Notes: generated by a model from the sequence alone, not told the origin. A stretch of DNA of 64,000 bases from Sphingobacteriales bacterium (GCA_012270485.1 JAAXIF010000098.1:243113-307112), one strand, 5' to 3'; counted from the stretch's first letter, positions 48,992 to 58,253 are shown. A program made the numbers and translations.

Positions 48992-50598
48992 AGCTAATAA
49001 CGCAAGCATCAGCAGAAAAATTGAGAGGTGGATTTTATACTCCAGAGCCTATTGCGGAGTTTATATTAAAATGGGGCATTAATGGAAGTAAAAACTATGA
49101 TATTCTTGAGCCAAGTTGTGGTGATGGTGTTTTTTTAGAACAACTTCAAAAACATAAATTAAAATATAAATCAGTTACAGCGATTGAGCTCGACAGGCAA
49201 GAAGCCCAAAAAGCTGATAAAATAAAGCTAAAAAATAAACAATTAATAAATACAGATTTTCATAAATTCTGCAATAATACTTTAGAAAGATTTGACTTAA
49301 TAGTAGGTAACCCTCCATATATACGTTATCAATTTTTTGATAAGTTTCAGCAAATAGCTGCAGCAGATATTTTCATCAAAGCTGGTTTAACATATTCTAA
49401 GCTAACTAATGCTTGGGTTTCATTTGTAGTTGGATCATCACTTCTACTTAAAGAAAATGGAGGTAAAATAGGCTTTGTTTTACCTGCCGAAATTCTTCAA
49501 GTTTCTTTCGCCCAGCAACTCAGGCATTTCATTTCGAGTTTTTATAATAAAATAAACATTATTTCTTTTGAAAAATTAGTATTCCCTGATATTCAACAAG
49601 AAGTAGTTTTATTGTTATGTGAAAAGAACAATAGCAAGAACCATAACATTGAGCATATTGAATTACATGATGCAAGTGAACTAGCGTTTTTGGATGTTGC
49701 AAGACTGAAAAGCCCTCGTAAGAGAATTGATTTTAAAAGTAATAAATGGACATTCTATTTTTTAGATCAAGAAGAAATTGATTTTCTTGAGAATATCTCT
49801 ATTAAGCGAAATATTCCTACACTTGGAAAATTTGCAAATGTTGAAGTCGGAATAACTACAGGTTCAAATGATTTTTTTACTGTGCCGCTAACAACTGTTG
49901 AGGAATATGATTTGCACAATTATGCTAAGCCGATGGTTGGGAGAAGCGTCCAAGTAAATAGCATAATATTTACTGAGAAAGACTGGGAAAAAAATAAATT
50001 TTCAAAAGCAAAGGCTCATCTCTTAGTATTCCCAGAAAGCAAACTATTAAATAAAAAAAATGGGGCTGTAAGGTATATTTCTCATGGAGAATCAATTGGT
50101 ATTAACAAAGGCTACAAAACAAGTATTCGTGATGATTGGTTTGTAGTGCCTTCTCTAAAAATTTCTGACGCCCTTTTTATAAGGCGAAATAATTTATATC
50201 CACGATTGATCATAAATCAAGCTAAGGCATATACAACTGATACAATGCATAGAGTATTTCTGAAGCCAGGAACCGAACTCAATGCATTTACCGCAAGTTA
50301 TTATAACTCGCTTTCATTAGCATTTGCAGAAGTTTGTGGTCGTAGCCATGGAGGCGGGGTACTAGAATTGATGCCCAATGAAGCCGAGAAAATCCTTCTC
50401 CCTTATCATAAGGCTAATAGCTATCTGCTTAAAAAAATTGATACCCTAATTAGAAAAAAAGCTTCCATTGATGATATAGTCAAAATGACAAATCAATCAA
50501 TATTAAAAGATCATTATGGTATGAGTGAAAAAGAAATTAAAATTGCTCATACAATTTGGAAAAAATTGTCCACTAGACGGTTAAATAGGAGCAAATGA
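48988..50598 (+). CDS. N6-adenine DNA methyltransferase (gamma type, TaqI/Eco57I-like) of the R-M system
   Basis: A 536-residue methyltransferase. The catalytic domain starts KLRGGFYTPEPIAEFILKW. Motif I is DILEPSCGDGVFLEQL, the acidic loop VTAIELDRQEA, and motif IV NPPYIRYQF, the N6-adenine signature; motif VIII is around FVLPAEILQVSF. With motif I before IV and a C-terminal recognition region (from about residue 275: FANVEVGITTGSNDFFTVP), the order is gamma-class. It is coupled to the C protein by a 4-bp overlap. A+T-rich composition sets the three-gene block apart from its neighbours and suggests acquisition by transfer. Target sequence unknown. Confidence 0.93.
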   Translation: MKLITQASAEKLRGGFYTPEPIAEFILKWGINGSKNYDILEPSCGDGVFLEQLQKHKLKYKSVTAIELDRQEAQKADKIKLKNKQLINTDFHKFCNNTLERFDLIVGNPPYIRYQFFDKFQQIAAADIFIKAGLTYSKLTNAWVSFVVGSSLLLKENGGKIGFVLPAEILQVSFAQQLRHFISSFYNKINIISFEKLVFPDIQQEVVLLLCEKNNSKNHNIEHIELHDASELAFLDVARLKSPRKRIDFKSNKWTFYFLDQEEIDFLENISIKRNIPTLGKFANVEVGITTGSNDFFTVPLTTVEEYDLHNYAKPMVGRSVQVNSIIFTEKDWEKNKFSKAKAHLLVFPESKLLNKKNGAVRYISHGESIGINKGYKTSIRDDWFVVPSLKISDALFIRRNNLYPRLIINQAKAYTTDTMHRVFLKPGTELNAFTASYYNSLSLAFAEVCGRSHGGGVLELMPNEAEKILLPYHKANSYLLKKIDTLIRKKASIDDIVKMTNQSILKDHYGMSEKEIKIAHTIWKKLSTRRLNRSK

Positions 50599-50679
50599 TT
50601 TTATTCCGAAATACCTCTTCTAACAAAAAATATAAGTTATAAGCAACACTTTACCTCAGTGAGTTAAAAAACTACACCA

Positions 50680-50706
50680 GATTACCTCTTAACAATAATG
50701 GTAATC
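50680..50706. terminator. Weak hairpin between convergent methyltransferase and DHS-like genes
   Basis: GATTACC (50680-50686) and GGTAATC (50700-50706) are exact reverse complements separated by 13 nt. It lies just beyond the stop of the minus-strand DHS-like gene. No T-tract follows on either strand, so its role as a terminator is uncertain. Confidence 0.3.
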
Positions 50707-50716
50707 CTGAATTATC

Positions 50717-51691
50717 TTACCACCCTAACAAATACGCAAAGATCAAAGGCGCTACAATCGTAGCATCACTCTCTACAATATATTTAGGCGTATGGATATC
50801 TAATTTACCCCAGGTAATCTTTTCATTCGGTACCGCACCGGAATAAGAACCATAAGAAGTAGTGGAATCACTGATCTGACAGAAATAACTCCAGAAAGGA
50901 ACATCATGCCATTCCAGATCTTGGTACATCATTGGCACTACGCAAATCGGGAAATCACCTGCAATACCACCACCGATCTGGAAGAATCCAACACCTTTAC
51001 CACCACTGTTCTGACGATACCAATCGGCCAACCATACCATGTATTCGATACCACTTTTTACTGTGCTCGCTTTTAATTCGTTTTTGATTACATAGCTGGC
51101 AAAGATGTTACCGGTAGTACTGTCTTCCCAACCCGGCACCACGATCGGCAGATTTTTTTCAGCAGCAGCTACAATCCAGCTGTTCTTAGGATCAATTTCA
51201 TAGTATTGTTTCAGATCACCACTCAATACTGTTTTGTATAAAAATTCATGTGGAAAATAACGCTCACCTTTTGCTTCAGCATCTTGCCATTGTTTCAATA
51301 AGTGCTTTTGTAATCTTCTGAATGCTTCTTCCTCAGGAATACAAGTATCTGTTACACGATTGTAATGGTTCTCTAATAAATCCCACTCATCTTGAGGAGT
51401 AAGATCTCTGTAATTAGGCACTCTTTTATAATGACTATGTGCCACCAGATTCATCACATCTTCTTCCAAATTGGCACCGGTACAACTGATGATGGCCACT
51501 TTATCTTGACGAATCATTTCTGCCAGACTAATCCCCAGTTCAGCAGTACTCATGGCGCCTGCCAAGCTTACCAGCATTTTTCCGCCTTCCAGCAAATGGG
51601 TTTCATATCCTTTTGCTGCATCAACCAATGCAGCGGCATTGAAATGTCTGTAATGATGCATAATAAACTGAGAAACAGGCCCTTTCGTCAT
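50717..51691 (-). CDS. Deoxyhypusine synthase family protein
   Basis: A 324-residue protein homologous to eukaryotic deoxyhypusine synthase. The NAD-binding and spermidine-binding fold shows AKGYETHLLEGGKMLVSLAGAM near the N-terminus, SCTGANLEEDVM, PIVVPGWEDSTTGN, and the active-site lysine in KITWGKLDIHTPKYIVESDATIV, equivalent to the human enzyme's catalytic Lys. Bacteria lack eIF5A, so the reaction is presumably on polyamines, e.g. homospermidine formation, or on an unknown protein. It stands alone, convergent with the methyltransferase. Confidence 0.9.
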   Translation of the reverse strand: MTKGPVSQFIMHHYRHFNAAALVDAAKGYETHLLEGGKMLVSLAGAMSTAELGISLAEMIRQDKVAIISCTGANLEEDVMNLVAHSHYKRVPNYRDLTPQDEWDLLENHYNRVTDTCIPEEEAFRRLQKHLLKQWQDAEAKGERYFPHEFLYKTVLSGDLKQYYEIDPKNSWIVAAAEKNLPIVVPGWEDSTTGNIFASYVIKNELKASTVKSGIEYMVWLADWYRQNSGGKGVGFFQIGGGIAGDFPICVVPMMYQDLEWHDVPFWSYFCQISDSTTSYGSYSGAVPNEKITWGKLDIHTPKYIVESDATIVAPLIFAYLLGW

Positions 51692-51756
51692 ATTCGGTGA
51701 TTTTGAGGGGCAAAAGTAAATTTTTTAAACGGTTCGGGAAAGTGCAATTAAAATAA

Positions 51757-51790
51757 AAAAGCCCCCCAGCCTATTGACCGGGAGGACTTC
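51757..51790 (-). terminator. Terminator downstream of the PepSY-like gene
   Basis: Read on the minus strand, AAGTCCTCCC near 51788-51779 pairs with GGGGGGCTT (51767-51759) through some wobble pairs and is followed by a T-rich tract (51758-51751). It ends the transcript of the minus-strand gene at 51808. Confidence 0.65.
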
Positions 51791-51807
51791 CGATTAACCA
51801 AACCAAC

Positions 51808-52245
51808 TTATTTACTCTTCTCAAAAATGGTCACATTGCCGTACAATGAAACTTCCAGAATCTTACGGTCTGCGTCATTTTCTAAGGAAACAAAATATTT
51901 TCTTTCGCCATTGAATTCAAATTCAATCGTTTCAGTGACTTTGTATTTACCATAACTTTTTCTGATCTTTTGAATGGCGTTCAATGGTAAACGTTTCAGA
52001 TCTGTTTTTCTTGAAGTGCCAATCATATCTCCTGAGGCATTGAAGAAAGCTTCTACCTGCTCTCCTTCAATCGTGAATTTTGCCTTGCTATAATCTTCAG
52101 TAACTGTCCAGTTAACATCCGTAGCATCAGTAAATTGCACTTGAAATGCAGTCAATACGCGGTAACTAACTTTGCTTACATCTGAAGCAAATACTTGACT
52201 GCCAATCATAGCAGCAATCAAAGTGGTTAAAAAAATCTTTTTCAT
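51808..52245 (-). CDS. Exported PepSY-like domain protein
   Basis: A 145-residue exported protein. Signal peptide about residues 1-20 (ending QVFAS). The mature part has a beta-rich PepSY-like pattern: FQVQFTDATDVNWTVTEDYSKAKFTIEGEQVEAFFNASGDMIG, then LPLNAIQKIRKSYGKYKVTETIEFE. This wording matches the putative beta-lactamase-inhibitor-like PepSY-like family of Bacteroidota; no inhibitor function is shown for it. It is divergent from the SdpI-like gene. A TAGTTTTG box (minus strand, 52307-52300) about 55 bp upstream is a possible -7 element. Confidence 0.85.
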   Translation of the reverse strand: MKKIFLTTLIAAMIGSQVFASDVSKVSYRVLTAFQVQFTDATDVNWTVTEDYSKAKFTIEGEQVEAFFNASGDMIGTSRKTDLKRLPLNAIQKIRKSYGKYKVTETIEFEFNGERKYFVSLENDADRKILEVSLYGNVTIFEKSK

Positions 52246-52550
52246 GTTTTCTGTTTTTTAAGTTTAAGTATGATGATGTATATCTTTCGGTTGACAAATC
52301 AAAACTAGTGCTTACAATACCCGACATCCATTCTTTATGACCAATGCGATCAGAAGATTACTTCAGTATTATGAGCGGTGTTAATGACTATGTTAACAGG
52401 AGTTAATAGACAGCTGAAACCCTTATCAACATTGCATTTCAAAAAGTTTCATAATAAAAAGATAAAGGCGTTATGGTGTGGTTAATTTTTAGAAGTGGTG
52501 AACCAATACTTAGATGACAAAGCTGTTGTATCTTTAAGCAAAGCCTTACC
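52246..52550. other. 305-bp divergent intergenic region
   Basis: This region lies between the divergent PepSY-like and SdpI-like genes. It holds TAGTTTTG on the minus strand (52307-52300) and TATCTTTA on the plus strand (about 52530-52537), both similar to the TAnnTTTG promoter box. I see no ORF, hairpin or repeat of note. Confidence 0.4.
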
Positions 52551-53213
52551 ATGAGACGAGTTTTTACATCCCCGCTTCTGGCAGTGGTTATTTTAGCATT
52601 GCCATTTCTGTATCTGGGTATACAATACGCAAGCTTACCCGATACCGTACCTGTACATTTCAATGCAGAAGGAGTAGCTGATGGATTTGGATCAAAATCT
52701 TCCTTATGGCTACACACCTGTATTATCTCTGTAGTTGCCTTAAGCACTTATTTACTCATCAGCAACCTACATAAAATTGATCCGAAAAAAACAGCCAAAA
52801 CCTCTGCTGCTACCTTGCATCTTATAGCGATTGTTATTGTATTGTTTCTTTCCGTGATCAATATCAGCATTACATATAGTGCTGTCAACTATCCTGCTAG
52901 TTTTAATCTTACAACAGTTGTTCTATTCGCTGTTGGACTTTTATTATCGTTTATAGGCTATCAGATGCGTACGATACAACCCAATTATTTTATTGGTTTA
53001 CGATTACCCTGGACATTAGAAGATGATGACAATTGGAACGCTACACATCGGTTGGCTGCTCAACTTTGGATTCCCGGTGGATTGATCATTGCCATTATTG
53101 CCTGGTTATTGCCTTTTTTTAGTGCATTTATCACCACCATCATCATCACAATCATCATGATCATCATTCCGGCTATATTTTCTTACCGCTTTTTCAGAAA
53201 AAAACAGGCATGA
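52551..53213 (+). CDS. SdpI/DUF1648 family membrane protein
   Basis: A 220-residue protein with six predicted membrane helices. The N-terminal DUF1648 domain is seen in LPDTVPVHFNAEGVADGFGSKSSLW (about residues 28-52), and the SdpI-like C-terminal half in YFIGLRLPWTLEDDDNWNATHRLAAQLWIPGG. In Bacillus, SdpI gives immunity to the SdpC toxin and sequesters a repressor, but most relatives have no known toxin partner, and none is seen here. It overlaps the next gene, the ACP phosphodiesterase, by 4 bp (ATGA). Confidence 0.9.
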   Translation: MRRVFTSPLLAVVILALPFLYLGIQYASLPDTVPVHFNAEGVADGFGSKSSLWLHTCIISVVALSTYLLISNLHKIDPKKTAKTSAATLHLIAIVIVLFLSVINISITYSAVNYPASFNLTTVVLFAVGLLLSFIGYQMRTIQPNYFIGLRLPWTLEDDDNWNATHRLAAQLWIPGGLIIAIIAWLLPFFSAFITTIIITIIMIIIPAIFSYRFFRKKQA

Positions 53214-53794
53214 ATTATCTCGCACATGCTTTTTTATCTTTTAATAAACCGGGATTGCTGATCGGTAATATGATCAGCGATTTTGTCAAGGGAAAAAAAC
53301 AGTTTGACTATACACCCGATATTCAAAAAGGCATCAGGCTGCACAGAATGATCGATACATTCACTGATGCACACGAGGCCACACAAGCAGCAAAACAACT
53401 ATTAAAACCTGCTGTGGGTCCTTATGCAGGTGCTTTTATAGATGTAGTTTACGATCACTTTTTAGCCATCGATACAAATATGTTATCCGATCAGGAATGG
53501 AAAGCATTTGCAGAACAGACTTATGCTACTTTACATGCACATGAATCATTGTTACCGGAAAAGTTTGCCAGAATGCTTCCTTATATGAGCAGTCAGAACT
53601 GGTTATACAATTACCGTCACAAATGGGGGATCCAAAAAAGTTTTGAGGGGGTGGTACGAAGAGCCTCATATCTGGAAGATAGTACTGCTGCCTATCGGTT
53701 ATTTGAAGATCATTACACGATTCTACAGGAAGCATACCATACATTTTTCCCTGATGTTAAAAAAATGGCTACTGCCTTTTCAAACACTTTGTGA
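53210..53794 (+). CDS. Acyl carrier protein phosphodiesterase (AcpH/DUF479 family)
   Basis: A 194-residue protein. It begins MNYLAHAFLSFNKPGLLIGNMISDFVKG, and contains GIRLHRMIDTFTDAH and the metal-ligand run IDVVYDHFLAID, all typical of the AcpH family, whose HD-like fold removes the phosphopantetheine arm from acyl carrier protein. Length is as expected. It is coupled to the SdpI-like gene by a 4-bp overlap and is 40 bp before the DUF2911 gene. The enzymatic role in Bacteroidota is by homology only. Confidence 0.9.
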   Translation: MNYLAHAFLSFNKPGLLIGNMISDFVKGKKQFDYTPDIQKGIRLHRMIDTFTDAHEATQAAKQLLKPAVGPYAGAFIDVVYDHFLAIDTNMLSDQEWKAFAEQTYATLHAHESLLPEKFARMLPYMSSQNWLYNYRHKWGIQKSFEGVVRRASYLEDSTAAYRLFEDHYTILQEAYHTFFPDVKKMATAFSNTL

Positions 53795-53834
53795 AACGCT
53801 TATGCAGCTATCTTTGCCAAAAAATAAATACCAC

Positions 53835-54431
53835 ATGAAGTTTCTATTGCTGAGTATTTCATTACTAGTCAACTTTTGCATGTTCGCCCAACAAAAACCG
53901 ACAGATCTGGATAAGTCGCCCATGGATATGAGCTACTGGCCTGCTAACTACCCCATTCTTAAACTCAGTGGTAAAGCAAAAGATGCTCCTATTGCACGTG
54001 TTATTTATGGCAGACCTTTAAAAAGCGGACGCGATATTTTTGGAGGTATCATCAAGTACAATGAAATATGGAGACTAGGTGCCAATGAAGCTTCAGAAGT
54101 AGAGTTTTTCAAGAATATACGTATCGACGGTAAATTGGTACCCAAGGGAAGATATACTTTGTATTGTGTACCAACAGAAGATAAATGGACCATGATCTTG
54201 AATAAAGACAATTTCTGTTGGGGTAATTTTAATTATGACGCAAAAAAAGACTTATTGAGAACAGAGATTGATATCGCCAGAAACAATGAAACCGTTGAAG
54301 CATTCACCATTTATTTTGAAGAAACCAAAAACAACGGTGCCCAAATGATTATTTTATGGGATGATCTAAAAGCAATATTACCCATGACCTTTATCGAAGA
54401 TGCACCCGTAAAAACTACTAAAAAGAATTAA
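53835..54431 (+). CDS. DUF2911 family exported protein
   Basis: A 198-residue exported protein. Signal peptide about residues 1-19 (ending MFAQQ). The DUF2911 core is visible: ARVIYGRPLKSGRDIFGGIIKYNEIWRLGANEASEVEFFKNI, then GRYTLYCVPTEDKWTMILNKD and TIYFEETKNNGAQMIILWDD. Function is unknown for the family. The ATG at 53835 begins the signal peptide; the same frame runs further upstream, overlapping the AcpH gene in another frame, but without protein character. It is 12 bp before the trans-sulfuration enzyme gene. Confidence 0.9.
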   Translation: MKFLLLSISLLVNFCMFAQQKPTDLDKSPMDMSYWPANYPILKLSGKAKDAPIARVIYGRPLKSGRDIFGGIIKYNEIWRLGANEASEVEFFKNIRIDGKLVPKGRYTLYCVPTEDKWTMILNKDNFCWGNFNYDAKKDLLRTEIDIARNNETVEAFTIYFEETKNNGAQMIILWDDLKAILPMTFIEDAPVKTTKKN

Positions 54432-54443
54432 ACCATCCCTTGT

Positions 54444-55583
54444 ATGAAACTTGCTACAAAATATATACATGCCGGTACAGAACCCGATCCATCTACCGGT
54501 GCGATTATGACACCTATTTATCAAACTTCTACTTATGTGCAGGAAGCACCCGGAGTAAATAAAGGTTTTGAATATGCCAGAAGTCAGAATCCTACCCGAA
54601 AAGCATTAGAAGAAGCATACGCGCAAATCGAAAATGGAAAATACGGACTGGCATTTAGCAGTGGTGTAGCAGCTACCGATGCCGTCATTAAACTCTTATC
54701 GCCCGGCGATGAAGTGATTGCAGCCAATGATATGTATGGTGGTACTTATCGCTTATTCACCAAAGTGTTTGAGAAATTTGGTATTCAGTTCAAGTATGTA
54801 GATACAACCAATACTGAAAATGTAGCGGCAGCCATCTCAGCAAACACAAAACTTATCTGGATTGAAACACCTACCAATCCACTGATGAATATCACAGATA
54901 TTGCTGCAGTGGCAGCCATTTCAAAAAAAGCAGGGGCATTGCTTTGTGTTGACAACACTTTTGCTTCCCCCTATTTACAAAATCCTTTAGACCTGGGTGC
55001 AGATATCGTGATGCATTCTGCTACCAAATACCTGGGTGGACATAGTGATGTGATTCAAGGATGTTTAATAATGAATGATGCGGATCTGCGTGAAAAATTA
55101 TACTTCATTCAAAAAAGTTGCGGTGCTGTTCCCGGACCGATGGATTGTTTTTTGGTGTTGAGAGGTATTAAAACCTTGCATGTTAGAATGCAGCGCCATT
55201 GTGAGAACGGAGAAAAGATGGCTAATTTTCTACGCACTCATCCAAAAGTACAACAAGTGTATTGGTGTGGCTTTACAGATCATCCCGGTTATGCCGTTGC
55301 CAGTCAACAAATGCGTGGCTTTGGTGGTATGATGAGCTTCACTTTAAAAGATGATAGTGTTGAGAATGCCAAACGTGTATTATCATCAACCCATGTATTT
55401 GCACTCGCAGAAAGTTTGGGTGGTGTTGAATCACTCATCAACCATCCGGCATCTATGACACACGCTTCTATTCCAAGAGAAGAAAGAATTAAAAATGGAT
55501 TGAGTGATAGTTTGATCAGACTCAGTGTAGGTATTGAAGATATCGATGATTTGATCGCTGATATTGATCAGGCCATCGGATGA
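54444..55583 (+). CDS. Cystathionine gamma-synthase / gamma-lyase type PLP enzyme
   Basis: A 379-residue trans-sulfuration enzyme of the Cys/Met metabolism PLP family. It begins KLATKYIHAGTEPDPSTGAIMTPIYQTSTY. The PLP-phosphate loop is FSSGVAATDAVIKLL, the acidic ring-N contact is in LCVDNTFASPYLQNP, and the Schiff-base lysine is in VMHSATKYLGGHSDVI. The C-terminus has the SLGGVESLINHPASMTHASI block. It makes cystathionine from an activated homoserine, or splits it; gamma-synthase and gamma-lyase are hard to separate by motif. It ends at a bidirectional terminator, beyond which lies the convergent methionine aminotransferase. Confidence 0.9.
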   Translation: MKLATKYIHAGTEPDPSTGAIMTPIYQTSTYVQEAPGVNKGFEYARSQNPTRKALEEAYAQIENGKYGLAFSSGVAATDAVIKLLSPGDEVIAANDMYGGTYRLFTKVFEKFGIQFKYVDTTNTENVAAAISANTKLIWIETPTNPLMNITDIAAVAAISKKAGALLCVDNTFASPYLQNPLDLGADIVMHSATKYLGGHSDVIQGCLIMNDADLREKLYFIQKSCGAVPGPMDCFLVLRGIKTLHVRMQRHCENGEKMANFLRTHPKVQQVYWCGFTDHPGYAVASQQMRGFGGMMSFTLKDDSVENAKRVLSSTHVFALAESLGGVESLINHPASMTHASIPREERIKNGLSDSLIRLSVGIEDIDDLIADIDQAIG

Positions 55584-55604
55584 TTTTCGTTGGATACAAT
55601 TTCA

Positions 55605-55651
55605 CAAAAAAGAAGCCGTCTCAATAACATAATTGAGGCGGTTTCTTTTTT
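55605..55651. terminator. Bidirectional terminator between convergent methionine-related genes
   Basis: AAAAAAGAAGCCGTCTCAAT (55605-55624) pairs with ATTGAGGCGGTTTCTTTTTT (55632-55651) through two wobble pairs and a short loop. A and T tracts flank both sides, so it can end transcripts in both directions. Confidence 0.92.
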
Positions 55652-56801
55652 ATTTGATCCTTAATAATTTTTCAATCGCTTTATCCAAAGTGGCTTCTTG
55701 TTTAGCAAAACAAAAACGAATGACTTTATCATCTTTCCCATCTTTATAGAATGCAGAAACAGGTATGGTAGCTACGCCATATTCAGTTGTTAGTCGCTTG
55801 GCAAAGACCATATCCGGTTCATCACTGATAGCTGCATAACTGTAACACTCAAAATAACTTCCATGAGATGGAATACATTGAAAAGGGGTTTGTTCCATTT
55901 GTTTTCTGAAATAATCTCTTTTCAGCTGTATCTGAGCACCCAATTCCAGATAAGCCTGCGCATCATCCAAGTAAGTAGCCAGTGCAACTTGTTTAGGTGT
56001 ATCACAAGTAAAACAATTGAACTGATGCACTTTTCGAAACTCTTTCATCAATTCAGATGAACTGATACAATAACCTAATTTCCATCCCGTACAGTGATAG
56101 GTTTTACCAAAAGAAAAACATACAAAGCTGCGTTTCAATAATTCAGGATAACGAAGAATGCTTTGATGTGTGAGTCCATCAAAGATCAAATGCTCATACA
56201 CTTCATCACTCAGAATAATGATATTCGTTCCTTCTACCAAACTGGCTAAAGCTTGCATATCAGCAGCAGATAAAACAGCGCCGGTAGGATTATGCGGTGA
56301 GTTGATCATGATCATCCTTGTTCTGCTCGTGATCTTTTGTTTGACCTCCTCCCAAGGAATACTATAATCTGGATAATTCAAAGCGATGCGAACGGCAACT
56401 GCCCCATTGATCTCAATATTCGGAATATAACTATCGTATGCCGGTTCAAATACAATCACTTCATCACCGGGTTGTAAAACGGCTGTCAATGCAGTATAGA
56501 TGGCATAAGTGCCACCGGGAGTAATGGTGATATCTGTTTCTGCATCCACAGCAGTAGCATACAGTTGCTGCACTTTTGCTACCAGTTTTTGACGCAATAA
56601 CGGATAACCATTCATATGCACATATTGATTGGCGCCATCACGCATGGCTTTGGCTACCAGCTCATGCAGTGTTGGGTTCATGGGGAAGTCAGGAAATCCT
56701 TGTCCGAGATTCACCGCATTATACTGCGCTGCCAGCTGACTCATCACAGTAAAAATGGTAGTCCCTACATCCGGTAGTTTAGAAAGGATCGATACAGACA
56801 C
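55650..56801 (-). CDS. PLP-dependent methionine aminotransferase
   Basis: A 383-residue class I/II aminotransferase of the YbdL/methionine-aminotransferase type. Motifs visible are AVNLGQGFPDFPMNP at the N-terminus, ITPGGTYAIYTALTAVLQPGDEVIVFEPAYDSY, INSPHNPTGAVLS, LSDEVYEHLIFDG, and the PLP lysine in VCFSFGKTYHCTGWKLGYC. The C-terminus FCFAKQEATLDKAIEKL is typical. It transaminates methionine and similar amino acids with keto acids. It is convergent with the trans-sulfuration enzyme gene. Confidence 0.9.
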   Translation of the reverse strand: MSVSILSKLPDVGTTIFTVMSQLAAQYNAVNLGQGFPDFPMNPTLHELVAKAMRDGANQYVHMNGYPLLRQKLVAKVQQLYATAVDAETDITITPGGTYAIYTALTAVLQPGDEVIVFEPAYDSYIPNIEINGAVAVRIALNYPDYSIPWEEVKQKITSRTRMIMINSPHNPTGAVLSAADMQALASLVEGTNIIILSDEVYEHLIFDGLTHQSILRYPELLKRSFVCFSFGKTYHCTGWKLGYCISSSELMKEFRKVHQFNCFTCDTPKQVALATYLDDAQAYLELGAQIQLKRDYFRKQMEQTPFQCIPSHGSYFECYSYAAISDEPDMVFAKRLTTEYGVATIPVSAFYKDGKDDKVIRFCFAKQEATLDKAIEKLLRIK

Positions 56802-56896
56802 GTTGAATAATTTATTCCGGCAATTTACGAACGGAAATGCATTCGCCGTTGATCATTCATTCAACTGATACTGTTTAATATTGAAATCAAAAAGAG

Positions 56897-58195
56897 TTAC
56901 GGGGTAATTTGATTGGCCAGTCTTTTCAATTCAATCTCAGCCAACTTAGCCGTATAATTCAGGTTCAACAATCGGAAACCCGATGTTTCAAAACTTTGTT
57001 GTGCCTGTCTAACATCAATGATGGTAGCCTGATTGAGTTCAAAGCGTTTTAAAACGAGGTCAACCAATTGCATGGAGAGTTTATAATTTTCAACCTCTGT
57101 TTCCAATTGTTGCAGCGCATTTTTATATGCCTGATAGGTTCTAACAGCGCCTGTTTCCAAGGTTTGCACCAATGTTTCTTTTTGTAGCACAGCATTTTTT
57201 GAATTGATCTCTGCTACTTGTTGCTGACGCTTGAATGCCGTACCATTATAAATGGGAATACTCAGGTTCAAACTAATAAACGGACCATAACTCTGGTTCT
57301 GCAAAATGAAACCTGCACCACTTCTTGTATTGTTGAAATTATATCCGGTATTGGCGCGAAGAGTAGGCATACCCAATGCTTCTGTTTCTTTTTCAATCAG
57401 TTCATTGATCTTGATCTGTTCATTTGCACTCAATAACTGCGGATTGTCTTTCAACTTGGTACGAATATTTTCCAATGAAAGGTTACGCTCAACGATGATG
57501 GTATCCTGAATGGTAATGGTGGAATCCGGATTGAGGAATAATAAATTCAGCAAATCGGTTTTGCCTTGTTGTATCACCAATGCTTGCTGCTGTTTCAATT
57601 GTACTTGTGCGTTCAAATCCAATCTGGCCTGGAAAATATCGGCGTTATTGGATAATCCGGCTTCTTTGCGAGCCATTAGGATATCCAATCTTTTTTGAAA
57701 CACATCAATGGATTGTTCAATGGTTTTAATAAACTCCTGTTGACGAACCACATCATAATAACGGGTGGCTACGGCTGCCATGGTATTTTGAATCTGAGCA
57801 TCCAACAGGTAACGGTTTTGGATCACCAATTCATTCAAACGCTTTTTAGTAGTGACCACCCGATAGCCATTGGATAAAAGAATGGTACCGGTAACACCCA
57901 CACTCAGGTTATTCGAGCTAACATTGTTACGAGTTGTATTTCTAGATGGATCCGGAAATTTTTGGTTGATGGAAACGATCTGTTCATTGTCATTGGCGGT
58001 TGCTGTAACCGTAGGCAATGCACCGGCAACACCCGGATGATTATTGATGGTGCTGATCTCTACATTATTCTTAGCCAATTGAATATCGAGGCTATTCTTC
58101 AGTGCAAGATTGATGGCATCTGAAAGTGTAAGGCGACCTTGTGATAGCGCCATTCCTGCATTCAGACAACAAACGAGTATCAATAGTTTTTTCAT
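56897..58195 (-). CDS. TolC family outer-membrane protein without pump partners
   Basis: A 432-residue TolC-type channel protein. Signal peptide residues 1-18 (ending ALSQ). The two OEP halves start LTLSDAINLALKNSLDIQLAKNNVEI and continue with the coiled-coil segment AGLSNNADIFQARLDLNAQVQLKQQQALVIQQ. The C-terminal half has IDVRQAQQSFETSGFRLLNLNYTAKLAEIELKRL. The ATG at 58195 starts the signal peptide. No membrane-fusion or pump gene is adjacent, unlike the efflux operon at 10.5-16.7 kb, so it presumably works with a complex encoded elsewhere. pyrH lies 58 bp upstream. Confidence 0.9.
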   Translation of the reverse strand: MKKLLILVCCLNAGMALSQGRLTLSDAINLALKNSLDIQLAKNNVEISTINNHPGVAGALPTVTATANDNEQIVSINQKFPDPSRNTTRNNVSSNNLSVGVTGTILLSNGYRVVTTKKRLNELVIQNRYLLDAQIQNTMAAVATRYYDVVRQQEFIKTIEQSIDVFQKRLDILMARKEAGLSNNADIFQARLDLNAQVQLKQQQALVIQQGKTDLLNLLFLNPDSTITIQDTIIVERNLSLENIRTKLKDNPQLLSANEQIKINELIEKETEALGMPTLRANTGYNFNNTRSGAGFILQNQSYGPFISLNLSIPIYNGTAFKRQQQVAEINSKNAVLQKETLVQTLETGAVRTYQAYKNALQQLETEVENYKLSMQLVDLVLKRFELNQATIIDVRQAQQSFETSGFRLLNLNYTAKLAEIELKRLANQITP

Positions 58196-58253
58196 TGGAG
58201 TGAAATTACCAACAGCATTCAACAATAACCCTTGTTTTTACACCAACGGGCGA

